Below are positions 28,778 to 37,059 of a stretch of 64,000 nucleotides of DNA, piece by piece. The notes below the pieces were generated by a model that made no database searches, was not told the DNA's origin, and saw only the letters and a program-made list of their open reading frames with translations. Origin of the DNA: a virus; the IMG/VR virus record IMGVR_UViG_3300033182_000489, positions 1 through 64,000 of that record; one strand, 5' to 3'. Position 1 is the stretch's first letter; the number at the start of each line of letters is the position of its first letter. Made by a program: the position numbers and the translations under genes.

Positions 28778-31700
28778 ATCCTCGTCGTAGGTGAACGTGA
28801 AGTTGCCTTCGGTGCAGTACCCCGCGTCACTCGGCTCGATGTTCTTCGCCCCAGCGTCCTGGCCCACCACATAGGTGACGGCGTACTCGTGCTCTGTGGG
28901 GGCGTCACCTGTCTCCAGCGAGACCAGCACCCGGTTCGCGGTCAGCGCCTTCCGCCGTGCGACGATGGCCCTCTCGGTGACGTACCCATCGGCCTCCAGA
29001 GTGGCGTCATCCGAGTAGCCCATGATCTGCGCCCCCTCGGAACCGATGATGAAGGCGTAGTTGGGGGCGATGCCCAGCGACTGCATCGTCTCCCCTGCGT
29101 CCAGCAGGTTCATCGCCACGTCGTCCTGGAACACCGCCCGGAAGTCGCCTTCCTTACCTCCACCGTCGATGGTGGCGGCGGACAGGGACTCGGTGAGGAT
29201 GTAGACCGTCGCGAAGTTGGTAGTGAGGCTGCTGATCAGCGCGCTCTCGGTCACCGTGTCGGTCGAGAGCGCCTCTCGGACCACGGTGGAACCCTCCTGT
29301 CGGACCAACAGGGTCAACGGAACCACGACGTAGGAGACGCCCTCGGTCTGCTCAATGAGGTCGATGACGTCCGACTGCCGCACGGGATCACCGAGCCGCA
29401 GGTTGTTGAAGTAGTTGGTCAGGTTGGTTCGCAGGGCCGCGTCCACGGTGCCCGGCTCTCGGCCCTGGATGGTGACCACGGTTGCCTCGATGTCCAGCGG
29501 GACCGGAACCGCGTCCTTCGCGACCACGTCCGCCGTAGCGTGCTTGGTCGCGTTCAAGGCGTCCTGAGTGATGGAGACGATCAGGTTCGTCTCGTAGGTG
29601 ACGGTGAAGTTCTCGTCGTGCTCGTAGGAGATCAGCACGGTGGCTCCGTTCGGGATCGTGCTCGCGTCTGTGCGGGTGATGCTCACGGCAGTCGTCTGCG
29701 AGCCGACGCTGATCTGGTAGTCGGGAGCGCCGCCGGGGTCGTTCGGACCAGCGTAGGTGATCAACCCGTCCGCGCTCTTGACCACGATGGTCAGGTAGTT
29801 GGCACCCAGGTTGTCGAGAAACTCGGGGTACTGCCCGACCATGACGTGGCTCTCGTCCGTGACGGTGATGCTCAAGCCTTGCGGGAACGGGAGGTCGCCG
29901 ACGGTCACGCCGTCGATCTGGAGGTAGTCACCCGCCAGAGTGGAGCGGCCATAGGCCAACGGAGCGTCCGGGTGGACCAGGTAGTAGGCTTCCTCCGGGA
30001 GCACACCCGAGGACGTGCCCGTCACCGAGGTGATGGACGACACCGGCTGGCGCAGGAAGACGAACTTGTTGCCCGTCCGGCGACGGTATGACCCCAGCAC
30101 CACGTCGGTGAGGTCCACCGAAGGCTGGGGGACCGCCGTGCTCAGTCGAATCGTGTCGTAGGACGTGACCGTGACTCCGGTGAGATCGAAGACCTCCCCG
30201 GTGCTGGCGTTGCGGAACTCGTAGCCGATGTTCGGGTCGTCGAGCATTTCTACGATGGGGTCCGCCGCCGAGAGGCTGGTGTCCAGTGCCCGGAAGGTGA
30301 GTTCCTCGACGTTGAGCACCTGGAACTGGATGTCCTGGCCGATCTCAAACGTGAAGGCGAAGTTGTCGGTGACCGAGGCGGTGTTGGTGCCCTGCACCCA
30401 GACATCGACCTTGCCGCCCTTGTGCTCACCCTCTGCGTTGAGGTCACGCTGCATCAGCGGGTCGCCTGCGGCTACGACGTTGGCCTTGACCACACCCGGC
30501 ACGTCGGCAGCGGTCTGGAGGTAGCCTCGTGCGGTGCCGGAGTCCACGGAAGCGAGTCGGTTCTGGACCCGCGCAGTCAGTGCGAGGTTCGACTCGCCGT
30601 CCTGACCCCCGACCATCGCCGCCAGGTTGGTCACGCTCAGGGAGACGCCCAGACTGGAGGTCACGGCGGTCACCTGACCCGCTCCGACGTTGGTCCGGCT
30701 GCCCGTGCTGGTGGCCTGGACCGGGACCGTGATCTGGTAGTAGCCGTTGGTCGGGTTGTAGAAGGACGCGGTCTGCGAGGCCGAGATCACCGCCGCACGA
30801 GTAGTCGCAAAGCCCGTGGCCCCGCCCTGTACGACCGTGCCCAGCGGAATGACCAGTGATCCCGATGGCTTTGAAGGGGTGTAAAACAACACCTCGCCTC
30901 GGGACGCGGTGCCCGACCTGCGGGTGAGGCCGAAGTTGCTGGCGTAGGCTTCAAAGGCCGAGTCGATCAGATCCTGCACCGCCTGTGCGTTCTCCAGGTA
31001 CAGCGCGGCCTGGAGGGCTCGCTTGTAGGAGGACTGAGCCACCGGAACGCTGGTCCCGGAGCCTGTGGGATCATCGACCTGGAGCAGCAGAGCCGGGGTC
31101 CGGGCGCGCTGGTAGAAATCCAGCAGGAACCGGAGCCGCTCGCTCTCGGAGGAGTAAGGGTCGATGACCGTGTCCCGGAGCACGGAACCCGCCTCGACCT
31201 TGATCTGCGGGTTGGACCGGAAGATGGCCTGGACGAACTGGGTGACGATGTTCTGCCGGGTCACCGTCGGGATGGACCCCAGAGCCGTCGTGACCTGCAT
31301 GGGGCGTCCCACCACCTCGGGGGAGTTGGCGGACTCGTACTCGGTGTTGGTGGCGCTGTCGTAGAAGACCGCCGTGACGACGTAGTAGAGGGGCACGTCC
31401 GCCGGGAGGTTGGCGAAGGACGACACCCGAGTCGTCGGCGGGGTCGAAGCGGGTCCAGCGGTTCGTGAGTGGCTGAAACTGTAGAGGGTGGTGTCCCGCA
31501 CCTGCTCCAACGTCATGTTCAACCGGATGGTTCGGGCCGTCTCAGGCACCTCGTACCGCTCGTCGTAGTCCTGGATCAGGACCGTCTCGCTCTCGTCTTC
31601 CTGTTGGCCCAGCACCCGGTAGTACAGCGGGTCCGCCACAGGTGTGCCGTCGGCGTCTACCTGCACAGGGACATCCACCTGCTGCTGGGCGAACTGCTCG

Positions 31701-32227
31701 ACCTCCTGGACGGGAGTGCCGTCGTCGATCACGTTCACGTTGATGCGGGTGTAGCCCGTGATCCCACCGCCTGCGTTGGCCGAGGCGTAGAAGTTCATGC
31801 CCTGGAACTGGGACGCCGTGGGGGCCTCGGCCCTGATCTCGACAGCGTTGTTGAGTTGGTCGATGGAGATGTTGGTGGGCGCTTCCACGGTCACGGTGAC
31901 ATCGACGTCCGTGGTGAGGCGGACCGTTGCGGTCGCCGTCCCGGTCACGGACCCGTTGCCCAGCACCGCCTTGATCTCGACGGTGTTCGACCCCTCCAGA
32001 AGCACCAGGCCGTCCGGCTCGTACAGCGGGTTGGGGAGCGTCCACCTCCCGTCGCCCCACTCGACCAGTGCATCGTCGGACGCGAAGCCCGACCCGTTGA
32101 TGGACACCAGCACCTCAACGGCTTCCTCTGGAAGGGTGCCGCCGAAGAATCGTGTCTGGAGGGTCGTGCTGAATGCCACCGTCTGGGAGAGGGTGCCATC
32201 AGGACTGTAGATCAGTGTCTCTGCCAT
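28772..32227 (-). CDS. Baseplate-J-like wedge protein
   Basis: A 1151-residue protein. The central region (NFGLTRRSGTASRGEVLFYT, then GGQDGESNLALTARVQNRLA, then GTARGYLQTAADVPGVVKAN) matches the gpJ/gp6-type baseplate core: an N-terminal barrel, the G.DGES..L..R block and a PGV.....V strand. The N-terminal 250 residues are repeated beta-sandwich-like units. The C-terminal part has VRQSDVIDLIEQTEGVSYVV, typical of the arm domain. This forms the wedge of a contractile baseplate. Start ATG 32227 behind GAGGT, 9 bp after the gp25-like gene. Confidence 0.85.
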   Translation of the reverse strand: MAETLIYSPDGTLSQTVAFSTTLQTRFFGGTLPEEAVEVLVSINGSGFASDDALVEWGDGRWTLPNPLYEPDGLVLLEGSNTVEIKAVLGNGSVTGTATATVRLTTDVDVTVTVEAPTNISIDQLNNAVEIRAEAPTASQFQGMNFYASANAGGGITGYTRINVNVIDDGTPVQEVEQFAQQQVDVPVQVDADGTPVADPLYYRVLGQQEDESETVLIQDYDERYEVPETARTIRLNMTLEQVRDTTLYSFSHSRTAGPASTPPTTRVSSFANLPADVPLYYVVTAVFYDSATNTEYESANSPEVVGRPMQVTTALGSIPTVTRQNIVTQFVQAIFRSNPQIKVEAGSVLRDTVIDPYSSESERLRFLLDFYQRARTPALLLQVDDPTGSGTSVPVAQSSYKRALQAALYLENAQAVQDLIDSAFEAYASNFGLTRRSGTASRGEVLFYTPSKPSGSLVIPLGTVVQGGATGFATTRAAVISASQTASFYNPTNGYYQITVPVQATSTGSRTNVGAGQVTAVTSSLGVSLSVTNLAAMVGGQDGESNLALTARVQNRLASVDSGTARGYLQTAADVPGVVKANVVAAGDPLMQRDLNAEGEHKGGKVDVWVQGTNTASVTDNFAFTFEIGQDIQFQVLNVEELTFRALDTSLSAADPIVEMLDDPNIGYEFRNASTGEVFDLTGVTVTSYDTIRLSTAVPQPSVDLTDVVLGSYRRRTGNKFVFLRQPVSSITSVTGTSSGVLPEEAYYLVHPDAPLAYGRSTLAGDYLQIDGVTVGDLPFPQGLSITVTDESHVMVGQYPEFLDNLGANYLTIVVKSADGLITYAGPNDPGGAPDYQISVGSQTTAVSITRTDASTIPNGATVLISYEHDENFTVTYETNLIVSITQDALNATKHATADVVAKDAVPVPLDIEATVVTIQGREPGTVDAALRTNLTNYFNNLRLGDPVRQSDVIDLIEQTEGVSYVVVPLTLLVRQEGSTVVREALSTDTVTESALISSLTTNFATVYILTESLSAATIDGGGKEGDFRAVFQDDVAMNLLDAGETMQSLGIAPNYAFIIGSEGAQIMGYSDDATLEADGYVTERAIVARRKALTANRVLVSLETGDAPTEHEYAVTYVVGQDAGAKNIEPSDAGYCTEGNFTFTYDEDR

Positions 32228-32236
32228 GCCTTACCT

Positions 32237-33409
32237 CTACCCGTCCATCAGGAACCGCTGGGCCTGCGACGGCGACAAGCCGGACACCCCGAGGGACTGT
32301 CCGTTCGTACCTGCCAACGCGATTGCACCGGGTGCGGAGTAGACGATGTTCAAAGAAACGGGGCGGTTGGAACCGTTGCGGACGGTCACGCCGACTGTGA
32401 AAACGGTCGGGTCGGTCGCCGATGGGGTCACGCTCACGTCCTCCACTCGATAGAGGCGCTCCTTGTCGGTGACCTGCTGGAACCGCCGCTGCCCGCTCTG
32501 GAGTGTTTGGACCGAGTTCAACGCTTGGATGACGTCCTCCCGGATGGCTCCTGCTGCGGCCTGGACCCGCTTCCGACCGATGCGGTCCATGATCGAGCAC
32601 CCGTAAGCGGCGTGGTACGGGTTGGAGCCCTTCATGGTGAGGATCGCCTTCAAGCAGACCTGGTACAGCAGGTCTTCATTGACGATGGTGCGGACAGACC
32701 CGGTCGCGTCGAAGCGGTAGTCGTTCTCGACGTAGGTAGCCTGACAGCGCGGACACCGCTCAGGCATCGCCGAGTAGGTGACCTTGAAGTCGGCTCCCTG
32801 GGGGACAGGCTGGTTGAACTGCGGGTAGCGAGCGGCGACTGGGATCAGCCCTACCGGCGCTGCGCTGGGGTAGACGTCCTGTCGTGCCGCCAGTGTCCAT
32901 CCGGGGAACACCTGCTTGCCTCGGGCACCACGCTGGACGAAGCCCAGCGCCTCGGCTCCGTCGCCGCTGACCCGGACGAAGGACCGTGATCCCGTCTCGT
33001 TGACGTCCCGGAAGGCGATGGCTCCGTTGACGTTGGCGATGGCTACGATTTCTCGCAGCGCCGACAACTTGAGGTGCCGGACGAGTTTGTCGGTCGAGAT
33101 CCTCGCACTGATGGGCAACTCGACCGTGACCTTGCCAGCGGAGGCGTGGACCGTGAGCAGGTTGCCGTCGGGGCCCATGACCCCGACGCATCGCTCGATG
33201 CGGTACGGGCCTACTCCTCCAGGGAGGGTGGCCTGGGAGACCAGCCCGGACGGCGGGACGTAGAACTCGTTGTTGACCAGAATCCGCACGCTGTTGGCTG
33301 CACCCACAGGTGCCTGCGTGATCAGCGATTTCTGATCTGCGGCCAGTGGCACCACCTCCTCGATCACAAGGTGTGGGCACGGGAAGCCTATCTGGATTTC
33401 TCGGCTCAC
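32237..33409 (-). CDS. Baseplate protein with gp25-like C-terminal domain
   Basis: About 390 residues. The N-terminal part is beta-rich. A CxxC pair lies at about 230 (RCPRCQATYV), and the C-terminal part (LKAILTMKGSNPYHAAYGCS, then IREDVIQALNSVQTLQSGQR and VFTVGVTVRNGSNRPVSLNI) resembles the T4 gp25/GpW lysozyme-like baseplate fold. It precedes the baseplate-J gene as expected for wedge genes. Start is uncertain: GTG 33409 has GGAGG eight bases upstream, ATG 33415 only two, TTG 33427 is before it. The ribosome site lies in a perfect hairpin. Confidence 0.65.
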   Translation of the reverse strand: MSREIQIGFPCPHLVIEEVVPLAADQKSLITQAPVGAANSVRILVNNEFYVPPSGLVSQATLPGGVGPYRIERCVGVMGPDGNLLTVHASAGKVTVELPISARISTDKLVRHLKLSALREIVAIANVNGAIAFRDVNETGSRSFVRVSGDGAEALGFVQRGARGKQVFPGWTLAARQDVYPSAAPVGLIPVAARYPQFNQPVPQGADFKVTYSAMPERCPRCQATYVENDYRFDATGSVRTIVNEDLLYQVCLKAILTMKGSNPYHAAYGCSIMDRIGRKRVQAAAGAIREDVIQALNSVQTLQSGQRRFQQVTDKERLYRVEDVSVTPSATDPTVFTVGVTVRNGSNRPVSLNIVYSAPGAIALAGTNGQSLGVSGLSPSQAQRFLMDG

Positions 33410-33413
33410 GAGC

Positions 33414-33441
33414 ATCGCCTCCGTCAAGGGACGGAGGCGAT
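33414..33441 (-). promoter_or_regulatory. Perfect 12-bp hairpin over the gp25-like ribosome binding site
   Basis: ATCGCCTCCGTC, 4-nt loop, GACGGAGGCGAT. The second arm contains GGAGG and the ATG; the first arm overlaps the CTATC box of the promoter. The transcript would begin with or close to this stem, which could protect its 5' end or mask translation. Confidence 0.6.
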
Positions 33442-33454
33442 AGCCCGACTACCG
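33439..33454 (-). promoter_or_regulatory. Late-promoter motif, baseplate unit
   Basis: Minus strand CGGTAG-TCGGG-CTATC. CGGTAG is the Arg-stop of the upstream zinc-ribbon gene. Confidence 0.65.
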
Positions 33455-33667
33455 GGTACGGAGCACCCTGCCGTTGACGCCCGGCCAACCAACGCCGACG
33501 AAGTTGAAGTCGCCCTGCTGGACTCGCTGGCGCTCGACCTCGCGAGCGTAGCCGTAGTCCGGGTGGGCTTCCTCCTGCTTCTGACAGGCGGGGCAGATGA
33601 CGTCGAGGTTGAACCACGACACCCGGTGGACGCCGAGAGGGTTCGGGCAGCGGTCGCAGATGGCCAT
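33449..33667 (-). CDS. Small phage zinc-ribbon protein
   Basis: A 72-residue protein (ATG overlaps the previous stop, TGATG). It has ICDRCPNPLGVHRVSWFNLD, then ICPACQKQEEAHPDYGYARE and GDFNFVGVGWP: a four-Cys ribbon and an aromatic tail of a type I recall from many tailed phages. Function unknown. Ends in CGGTAG, the start of the next promoter. Confidence 0.65.
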   Translation of the reverse strand: MAICDRCPNPLGVHRVSWFNLDVICPACQKQEEAHPDYGYAREVERQRVQQGDFNFVGVGWPGVNGRVLRTR

Positions 33668-33942
33668 CACGCCGCCTCTCGGTCGAGGCGGCGAGCGAGG
33701 GCGTCGAAGACCTGCCAGATGGAGTCCACGAGGTCTTCGCCTCGGCCCTGCTCAACGCAGGTGAACGAGCCTCGGGGGCAGAGCCACCAGCGCCACTCGT
33801 CATCGTCCAGACCAACGGTGAGGGTGAAGGCTCCCACGTCACGCTCGACGCTGGGCATCTCCTCGGCGGCCTCCTGGACGAAGGTCCAGCCAGCGGGGAC
33901 GGGGATCGTGGCCACGGCCACGAGGGGTTGAACAGCAGACAT
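33667..33942 (-). CDS. Small protein of unknown function (91 aa)
   Basis: Starts MSAVQPLVAVATIPVPAGWT, overlapping the previous stop (TGATG). Short beta-rich domain (GAFTLTVGLDDDEWRWWLCP) then a helix (VDSIWQVFDALARRLDREAA). Part of a tightly coupled minus-strand accessory run. No family recognised. Confidence 0.5.
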   Translation of the reverse strand: MSAVQPLVAVATIPVPAGWTFVQEAAEEMPSVERDVGAFTLTVGLDDDEWRWWLCPRGSFTCVEQGRGEDLVDSIWQVFDALARRLDREAA

Positions 33943-34808
33943 CACTTCACCTCCTTCGGTGCATGGACGACACACCGCTTGGATGTGCCGTGGTAGTGGC
34001 GACAGTTGTTGCCCAGACCTCCGATGTAGAGGCCGGTCTCGGGATCACAGCACAGCCCCGGCCAGCCGGGACCGCCCTCCCGTTCGGGGGAGCGGCGCAG
34101 GCCCATGGGGACCGGATGGGTCAGACCACGGACACGCCAGTCGATGTGCAGGTGGACGCTCCGCGTGGACATGCCGGGGTTCAACCGGGCGTGGTCCGCA
34201 GCAGCCTGCTGGGCAGCAGCACAGCAAAAGCCCTCGGCGCGGGCGGCGACCTGCTTCGGGTCGTCCTCGGTGATCCCGTGGCCCTTGTGGTTCATGTGCC
34301 CACAGGGGAAGGTCACGGGGCCGACCCAGCCCTCGGGGAGGGTGCCGAGGCGGTCGTAGTCGAAGTTGTCATCGTCCTTGACCACGCGCGGACGGGTCAC
34401 GGCGACGGGCTCCTCGACCTCGGGTTCCGGCTCGGGGTCGAGCGCGACGAGGATGGGGTGAGCCAGGGTCTCGGTGTCGATGCGGAACAGACCCGCCTCG
34501 ACGCCAGCGTCGAGGACAGCCTGCCATCGCTTCGCGAGCAACTTGCTGATGCCCAGGGCCTTCGCGGCGACGGGCTTCCAGTAGGCGACCTTCGGGCGTC
34601 GTCCGCCCTTCGCGGCCACGGCCTCGCGGACGGCCTGGGCGGCCTCCAGCGGGGTCACCGTGGGCGTGGTGGCCTTGCGGGGGGTTGCGGGCTTCGCGGA
34701 CAGGTTGAAGTCCTTGAAGCCTTCAAGGTTGCCGCTGGTCACGTCCTCGCGAGTGGAGGACTTGACCCCAGCGGCAAACTGCTCAATGAGTTTGTTGACG
34801 TCGGCCAT
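33942..34808 (-). CDS. Probable DNA-associated protein with Cys/His-rich C-terminus (288 aa)
   Basis: Starts MADVNKLIEQFAAGVKSSTR. Residues about 75-120 (KVAYWKPVAAKALGISKLLA, then KRWQAVLDAGVEAGLFRID) look like a winged-helix unit. A Pro/Glu linker follows, then a Cys/His-rich segment (TFPCGHMNHKGHG, GFCCAAAQQAAADH, GLCCDPETGLYIGG, NNCRHYHG). A metal-binding or DNA-binding role is plausible but not shown. The gap upstream holds a G-quadruplex-type repeat. Confidence 0.5.
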   Translation of the reverse strand: MADVNKLIEQFAAGVKSSTREDVTSGNLEGFKDFNLSAKPATPRKATTPTVTPLEAAQAVREAVAAKGGRRPKVAYWKPVAAKALGISKLLAKRWQAVLDAGVEAGLFRIDTETLAHPILVALDPEPEPEVEEPVAVTRPRVVKDDDNFDYDRLGTLPEGWVGPVTFPCGHMNHKGHGITEDDPKQVAARAEGFCCAAAQQAAADHARLNPGMSTRSVHLHIDWRVRGLTHPVPMGLRRSPEREGGPGWPGLCCDPETGLYIGGLGNNCRHYHGTSKRCVVHAPKEVK

Positions 34809-34822
34809 GTGGCCTCCTGTGT

Positions 34823-34846
34823 GGGGGTTGGGGTTGGGGTTGGGGG
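34823..34846 (+). repeat. Telomere-like G-quadruplex motif (four G-runs separated by TT)
   Basis: On the plus strand four runs of 5, 4, 4 and 5 G are separated by TT, an ideal intramolecular G-quadruplex pattern. It lies in the 39-bp gap between two minus-strand genes, and the G-rich strand is their template strand. Confidence 0.85.
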
Positions 34847-34847
34847 A

Positions 34848-35033
34848 TCATCGACGCCACGGCTGGCGGACACCTTCACGGTGTCCGACGCGCCGGGCGT
34901 CGTCTTGAACGGTCTGGAGCAGACGGAACAGGGCTTGTCGCTCCTGCTCCGTCAACTTGTCGAGCATCGGGATCAGCACCGCACGGTCGCAGCGCGTCCG
35001 GTGCAGCATCGCGGTCAGGTGGCGCAGGATCAT
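34848..35033 (-). CDS. Small basic helical protein (61 aa)
   Basis: Starts MILRHLTAMLHRTRCDRAVL, overlapping the previous stop (ATGA). Two helices; the second (KLTEQERQALFRLLQTVQDD) is amphipathic. Arg-rich end. Function unknown. Confidence 0.5.
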   Translation of the reverse strand: MILRHLTAMLHRTRCDRAVLIPMLDKLTEQERQALFRLLQTVQDDARRVGHREGVRQPWRR

Positions 35034-35620
35034 GGGGCCACCCCGTTGAGGGCGCACTCGATGTCGTAGGCGGTCGAGACGTAGGACGACCGACGCCGAC
35101 GCTGGTAGCCCCGACCGTAGGACCGACGAGGGTGACGGGGGGCCGGGCGGTTGCGCTCCTCGTCGGAGAGCCAGCACAGGTCCGCGCAGACCTCGTTGCC
35201 CTTCTTGGTCACGAACTTCGGAGCGCCACAGTGGCACCGCTCGCAGGTTGCGGCGGTCTTGTAGACGTCGCGCATCCGCTGGTAGGTGCGCTCGACGGTT
35301 GCCTCGATGGTGCCGGTGCGGTTGACCCGCTTGTCGGCGCGGGCGATGCCGCGCTCCTTGCCGTCCTTGCCGGTGTAGACGGCGCAGACGCGGATGGCGT
35401 CCTTGCCTTCCTTGCGGACGGCGAAGCCGCCACGGACAGGGACGACGCTGGTGTAGACCAGCACCTTGATGGTGCCGTCGGTGCCGTTGACGTCGCGGCT
35501 GTAGATGGCTTCCTTCGTCCCCTTGCGGGTGACGGGCTGGAAGCCGCACTCGGTCAAGCGAGCGCACAGTGCCGCTGCCAGGTTGCGGCGGTCGGTCAGG
35601 CTGTTGGGGTTGTAGGTCAT
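35030..35620 (-). CDS. Basic protein with CxxC-type motifs (196 aa)
   Basis: Starts MTYNPNSLTDRRNLAAALCA at ATG 35620 behind GGAG. The N-terminal half is alpha/beta (KEAIYSRDVNGTDGTIKVLV). At 125-150 CERCHCGAP and a later NEVCADLCW form a probable zinc site. An Arg-rich tail follows (HPRRSYGRGYQRRRRSSY). First gene after early element E4. It probably binds nucleic acid; no family recognised. Confidence 0.5.
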   Translation of the reverse strand: MTYNPNSLTDRRNLAAALCARLTECGFQPVTRKGTKEAIYSRDVNGTDGTIKVLVYTSVVPVRGGFAVRKEGKDAIRVCAVYTGKDGKERGIARADKRVNRTGTIEATVERTYQRMRDVYKTAATCERCHCGAPKFVTKKGNEVCADLCWLSDEERNRPAPRHPRRSYGRGYQRRRRSSYVSTAYDIECALNGVAP

Positions 35621-35668
35621 GGGTGGGTGCTCCGTTGGCCGCTGGGCGGCACTGGGTGTGGGGAGGGT

Positions 35669-35706
35669 CTCTCGTATAGGTACGGGAACCGAGCGCCGCT
35701 CCAACC
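35669..35706 (-). promoter_or_regulatory. 38-bp early element, copy E4
   Basis: Minus strand GGTTGGAGCGGCGCTCGGTT, then CCCGTACCTATACGAGAG. Near-identical to E2 and back-to-back with E5. Drives the minus genes from 35620. Confidence 0.65.
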
Positions 35707-35794
35707 ACCGGAGGCGAAAAACTTCCAAAACCCGCATAGGACGGGCGTTCTCGGGGGGATTTCTTCCGTGACCCCGAAAAAGTTGAGGTCATCT

Positions 35795-35832
35795 GGTTGG
35801 AGCGTGATCCGGCGTCCGTGACTACTACGAGA
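35795..35832 (+). promoter_or_regulatory. 38-bp early element, copy E5
   Basis: GGTTGGAGCGTGATCCGGCG, then TCCGTGACTACTACGAGA, with an A-run 15 bp upstream. Divergent from E4. Drives the gene at 35901. Confidence 0.65.
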
Positions 35833-35900
35833 GAGGGCCACAGCGGCTCTCTCAAGCATCTTCCCCCCTTCCCATGCCGCCGAGCGGCCAAGGAGCCTCC

Positions 35901-36257
35901 ATGTTCGACCTCAACACCTTCGACCTCGCCACCTCCCTCCCCACCTCCCGCGTCGAGGCGATGCCTCACGCGGTGGTCAACGGGCTCGACCTCCGCGAAG
36001 CCCTCAACTGGGGCATGGAATCCGCGCTCTCCCGCCTCGCGGCGGCGGGTGTCACCGACCTCTCCGAGTGGGAGGTCATTGGCGACCGCTTCACCGACCT
36101 GTCGGGTTGGTGCCCCTTTGAGGGCAAGATGGAGTACCACTCCGAGGAGTTGGTGCTCCTGGTCCGCAAGGCGGACCACAAGGCGGCGATGTCCGCATTC
36201 CTCGCCGAGCAGGCGAAACCCCTCACCCACAGCCCCTTCGCGGGATTGTTGCGGTGA
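35901..36257 (+). CDS. Small acidic early protein (118 aa), unknown function
   Basis: Starts MFDLNTFDLATSLPTSRVEA at ATG 35901, behind AAGGAG. Mixed alpha/beta with EYHSEELVLLVRKADHKAAM. First gene after E5. No family recognised. Confidence 0.5.
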   Translation: MFDLNTFDLATSLPTSRVEAMPHAVVNGLDLREALNWGMESALSRLAAAGVTDLSEWEVIGDRFTDLSGWCPFEGKMEYHSEELVLLVRKADHKAAMSAFLAEQAKPLTHSPFAGLLR

Positions 36258-36260
36258 TCT

Positions 36261-36298
36261 GGTTGGAGCCCAATCGGGCTCCCGTCTCCCCCCTTCCC
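36261..36298 (+). promoter_or_regulatory. 38-bp early element, degenerate copy E6
   Basis: GGTTGGAGCCCAATCGGGCT, then CCCGTCTC as in the other copies, but the TACTAT-like box is replaced by C-rich sequence. It begins 4 bp after a stop. The 212-bp gap that follows (to 36470) has no convincing gene; it holds an imperfect repeat CTGCGGC...GCCGCAG near 36350. Confidence 0.45.
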
Positions 36299-36469
36299 CA
36301 TCCCCATCAACCTCGGAGGTGCGCCTTCACCAACTTCATAGTGCCGGTAACTGCGGCGGGCTTGGATTAGCCGCAGACAGTGGCAAAGGACGGCCCGAAC
36401 AGTCCTACCACCTCCACCCCCTGACCCCACAACCACTGTGCTCCCCTGGAGCCAACCTGGAGAGTCCCC

Positions 36470-36613
36470 ATGCGACTCACGCTCGTTTCGTTCAACGGAA
36501 TCACCCGCTTCATGATGCTCCCCATCGACGCTGATGGGCGCGTCCGGGTTCCGCAGGCGACCCTGCGGAACGTCTTCGGCATCCGCCGGGGCGACTGCAT
36601 CTACCGTCGCTGA
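36470..36613 (+). CDS. Very small basic protein (47 aa)
   Basis: ATG 36470 lies seven bases after GGAG. The product MRLTLVSFNGITRFMMLPID, then a short basic helix ending GIRRGDCIYRR, looks folded and is basic, with the layout of a tiny DNA-binding or swapped-hairpin protein. Followed by a strong hairpin. Function unknown. Confidence 0.5.
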   Translation: MRLTLVSFNGITRFMMLPIDADGRVRVPQATLRNVFGIRRGDCIYRR

Positions 36614-36630
36614 TCCCGTCCACCTTCCCC

Positions 36631-36655
36631 GCCCCCGCACCCCGTGTGCGGGGGC
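36631..36655 (+). other. Intercistronic hairpin
   Basis: A 10-bp perfect GC stem (GCCCCCGCAC / GTGCGGGGGC) with a 5-nt loop between two plus-strand genes. It lacks a T-run, so it is more likely an attenuator or RNA-stability element than a full terminator. Confidence 0.5.
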
Positions 36656-36679
36656 ACCAACCCCACCCTGGAGCCTTTC

Positions 36680-36991
36680 ATGCCCTCCCTGACCCTGACC
36701 CCCGAAGACGCCGTGAGCCTGCCCGGAATGGGCATCGTGACCGGCACCGTCACCTACTCTCTCGGTTGCGCTGCGACCTGGGAGCAGCCCGGCGAGGAAG
36801 CCGGGATCGAAGACGTGTCCCTCAAGGATGCCTTCGGCATCGACCTCGACCCCGAGATGATCCTGGAGGACGACGCCCGCTCCCATGCGCTGGAGCAGGC
36901 TGTCTGGATGATCCTCTCCATCGAGGAGGCGGCGCAGTACGCCGCCTACGCCGCCGAGTTGGAGACTCACCCTGACCACAACTGGTGGTAG
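36680..36991 (+). CDS. Small acidic protein (103 aa), unknown function
   Basis: Starts MPSLTLTPEDAVSLPGMGIV at an ATG six bases after GGAG. Short beta unit (GIVTGTVTYSLGC), then acidic helices (HALEQAVWMILSIEEAAQYA). Acidic overall, as many early host-interaction proteins are. No family recognised. Confidence 0.5.
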   Translation: MPSLTLTPEDAVSLPGMGIVTGTVTYSLGCAATWEQPGEEAGIEDVSLKDAFGIDLDPEMILEDDARSHALEQAVWMILSIEEAAQYAAYAAELETHPDHNWW

Positions 36992-37059
36992 CCCCTCTAT
37001 CCGCCTCCAACGGTGTGTCGTCGGTATAGTCCGGTGAACATCGTTGGAGGCGACCCGCC

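Noticed and set aside
28196-30091. Plus-strand open frame (631 codons) across the double GIY-YIG and baseplate-J genes
   Set aside because: It crosses two well-supported minus-strand genes and their promoter and hairpin; composition is typical of an antisense shadow.
34848-36230. 460-codon minus-strand frame over 34.8-36.2 kb
   Set aside because: Only the last 61 codons (from 35033, coupled to the gene upstream) look coding. The rest is a shadow of the 35030-35620 gene, the E4/E5 promoters and the plus-strand gene at 35901.
36258-36469. Possible small gene or RNA in the 212-bp gap after E6
   Set aside because: Only frames of 9-14 codons with poor starts and a weak 7-bp inverted repeat are present; nothing could be supported.
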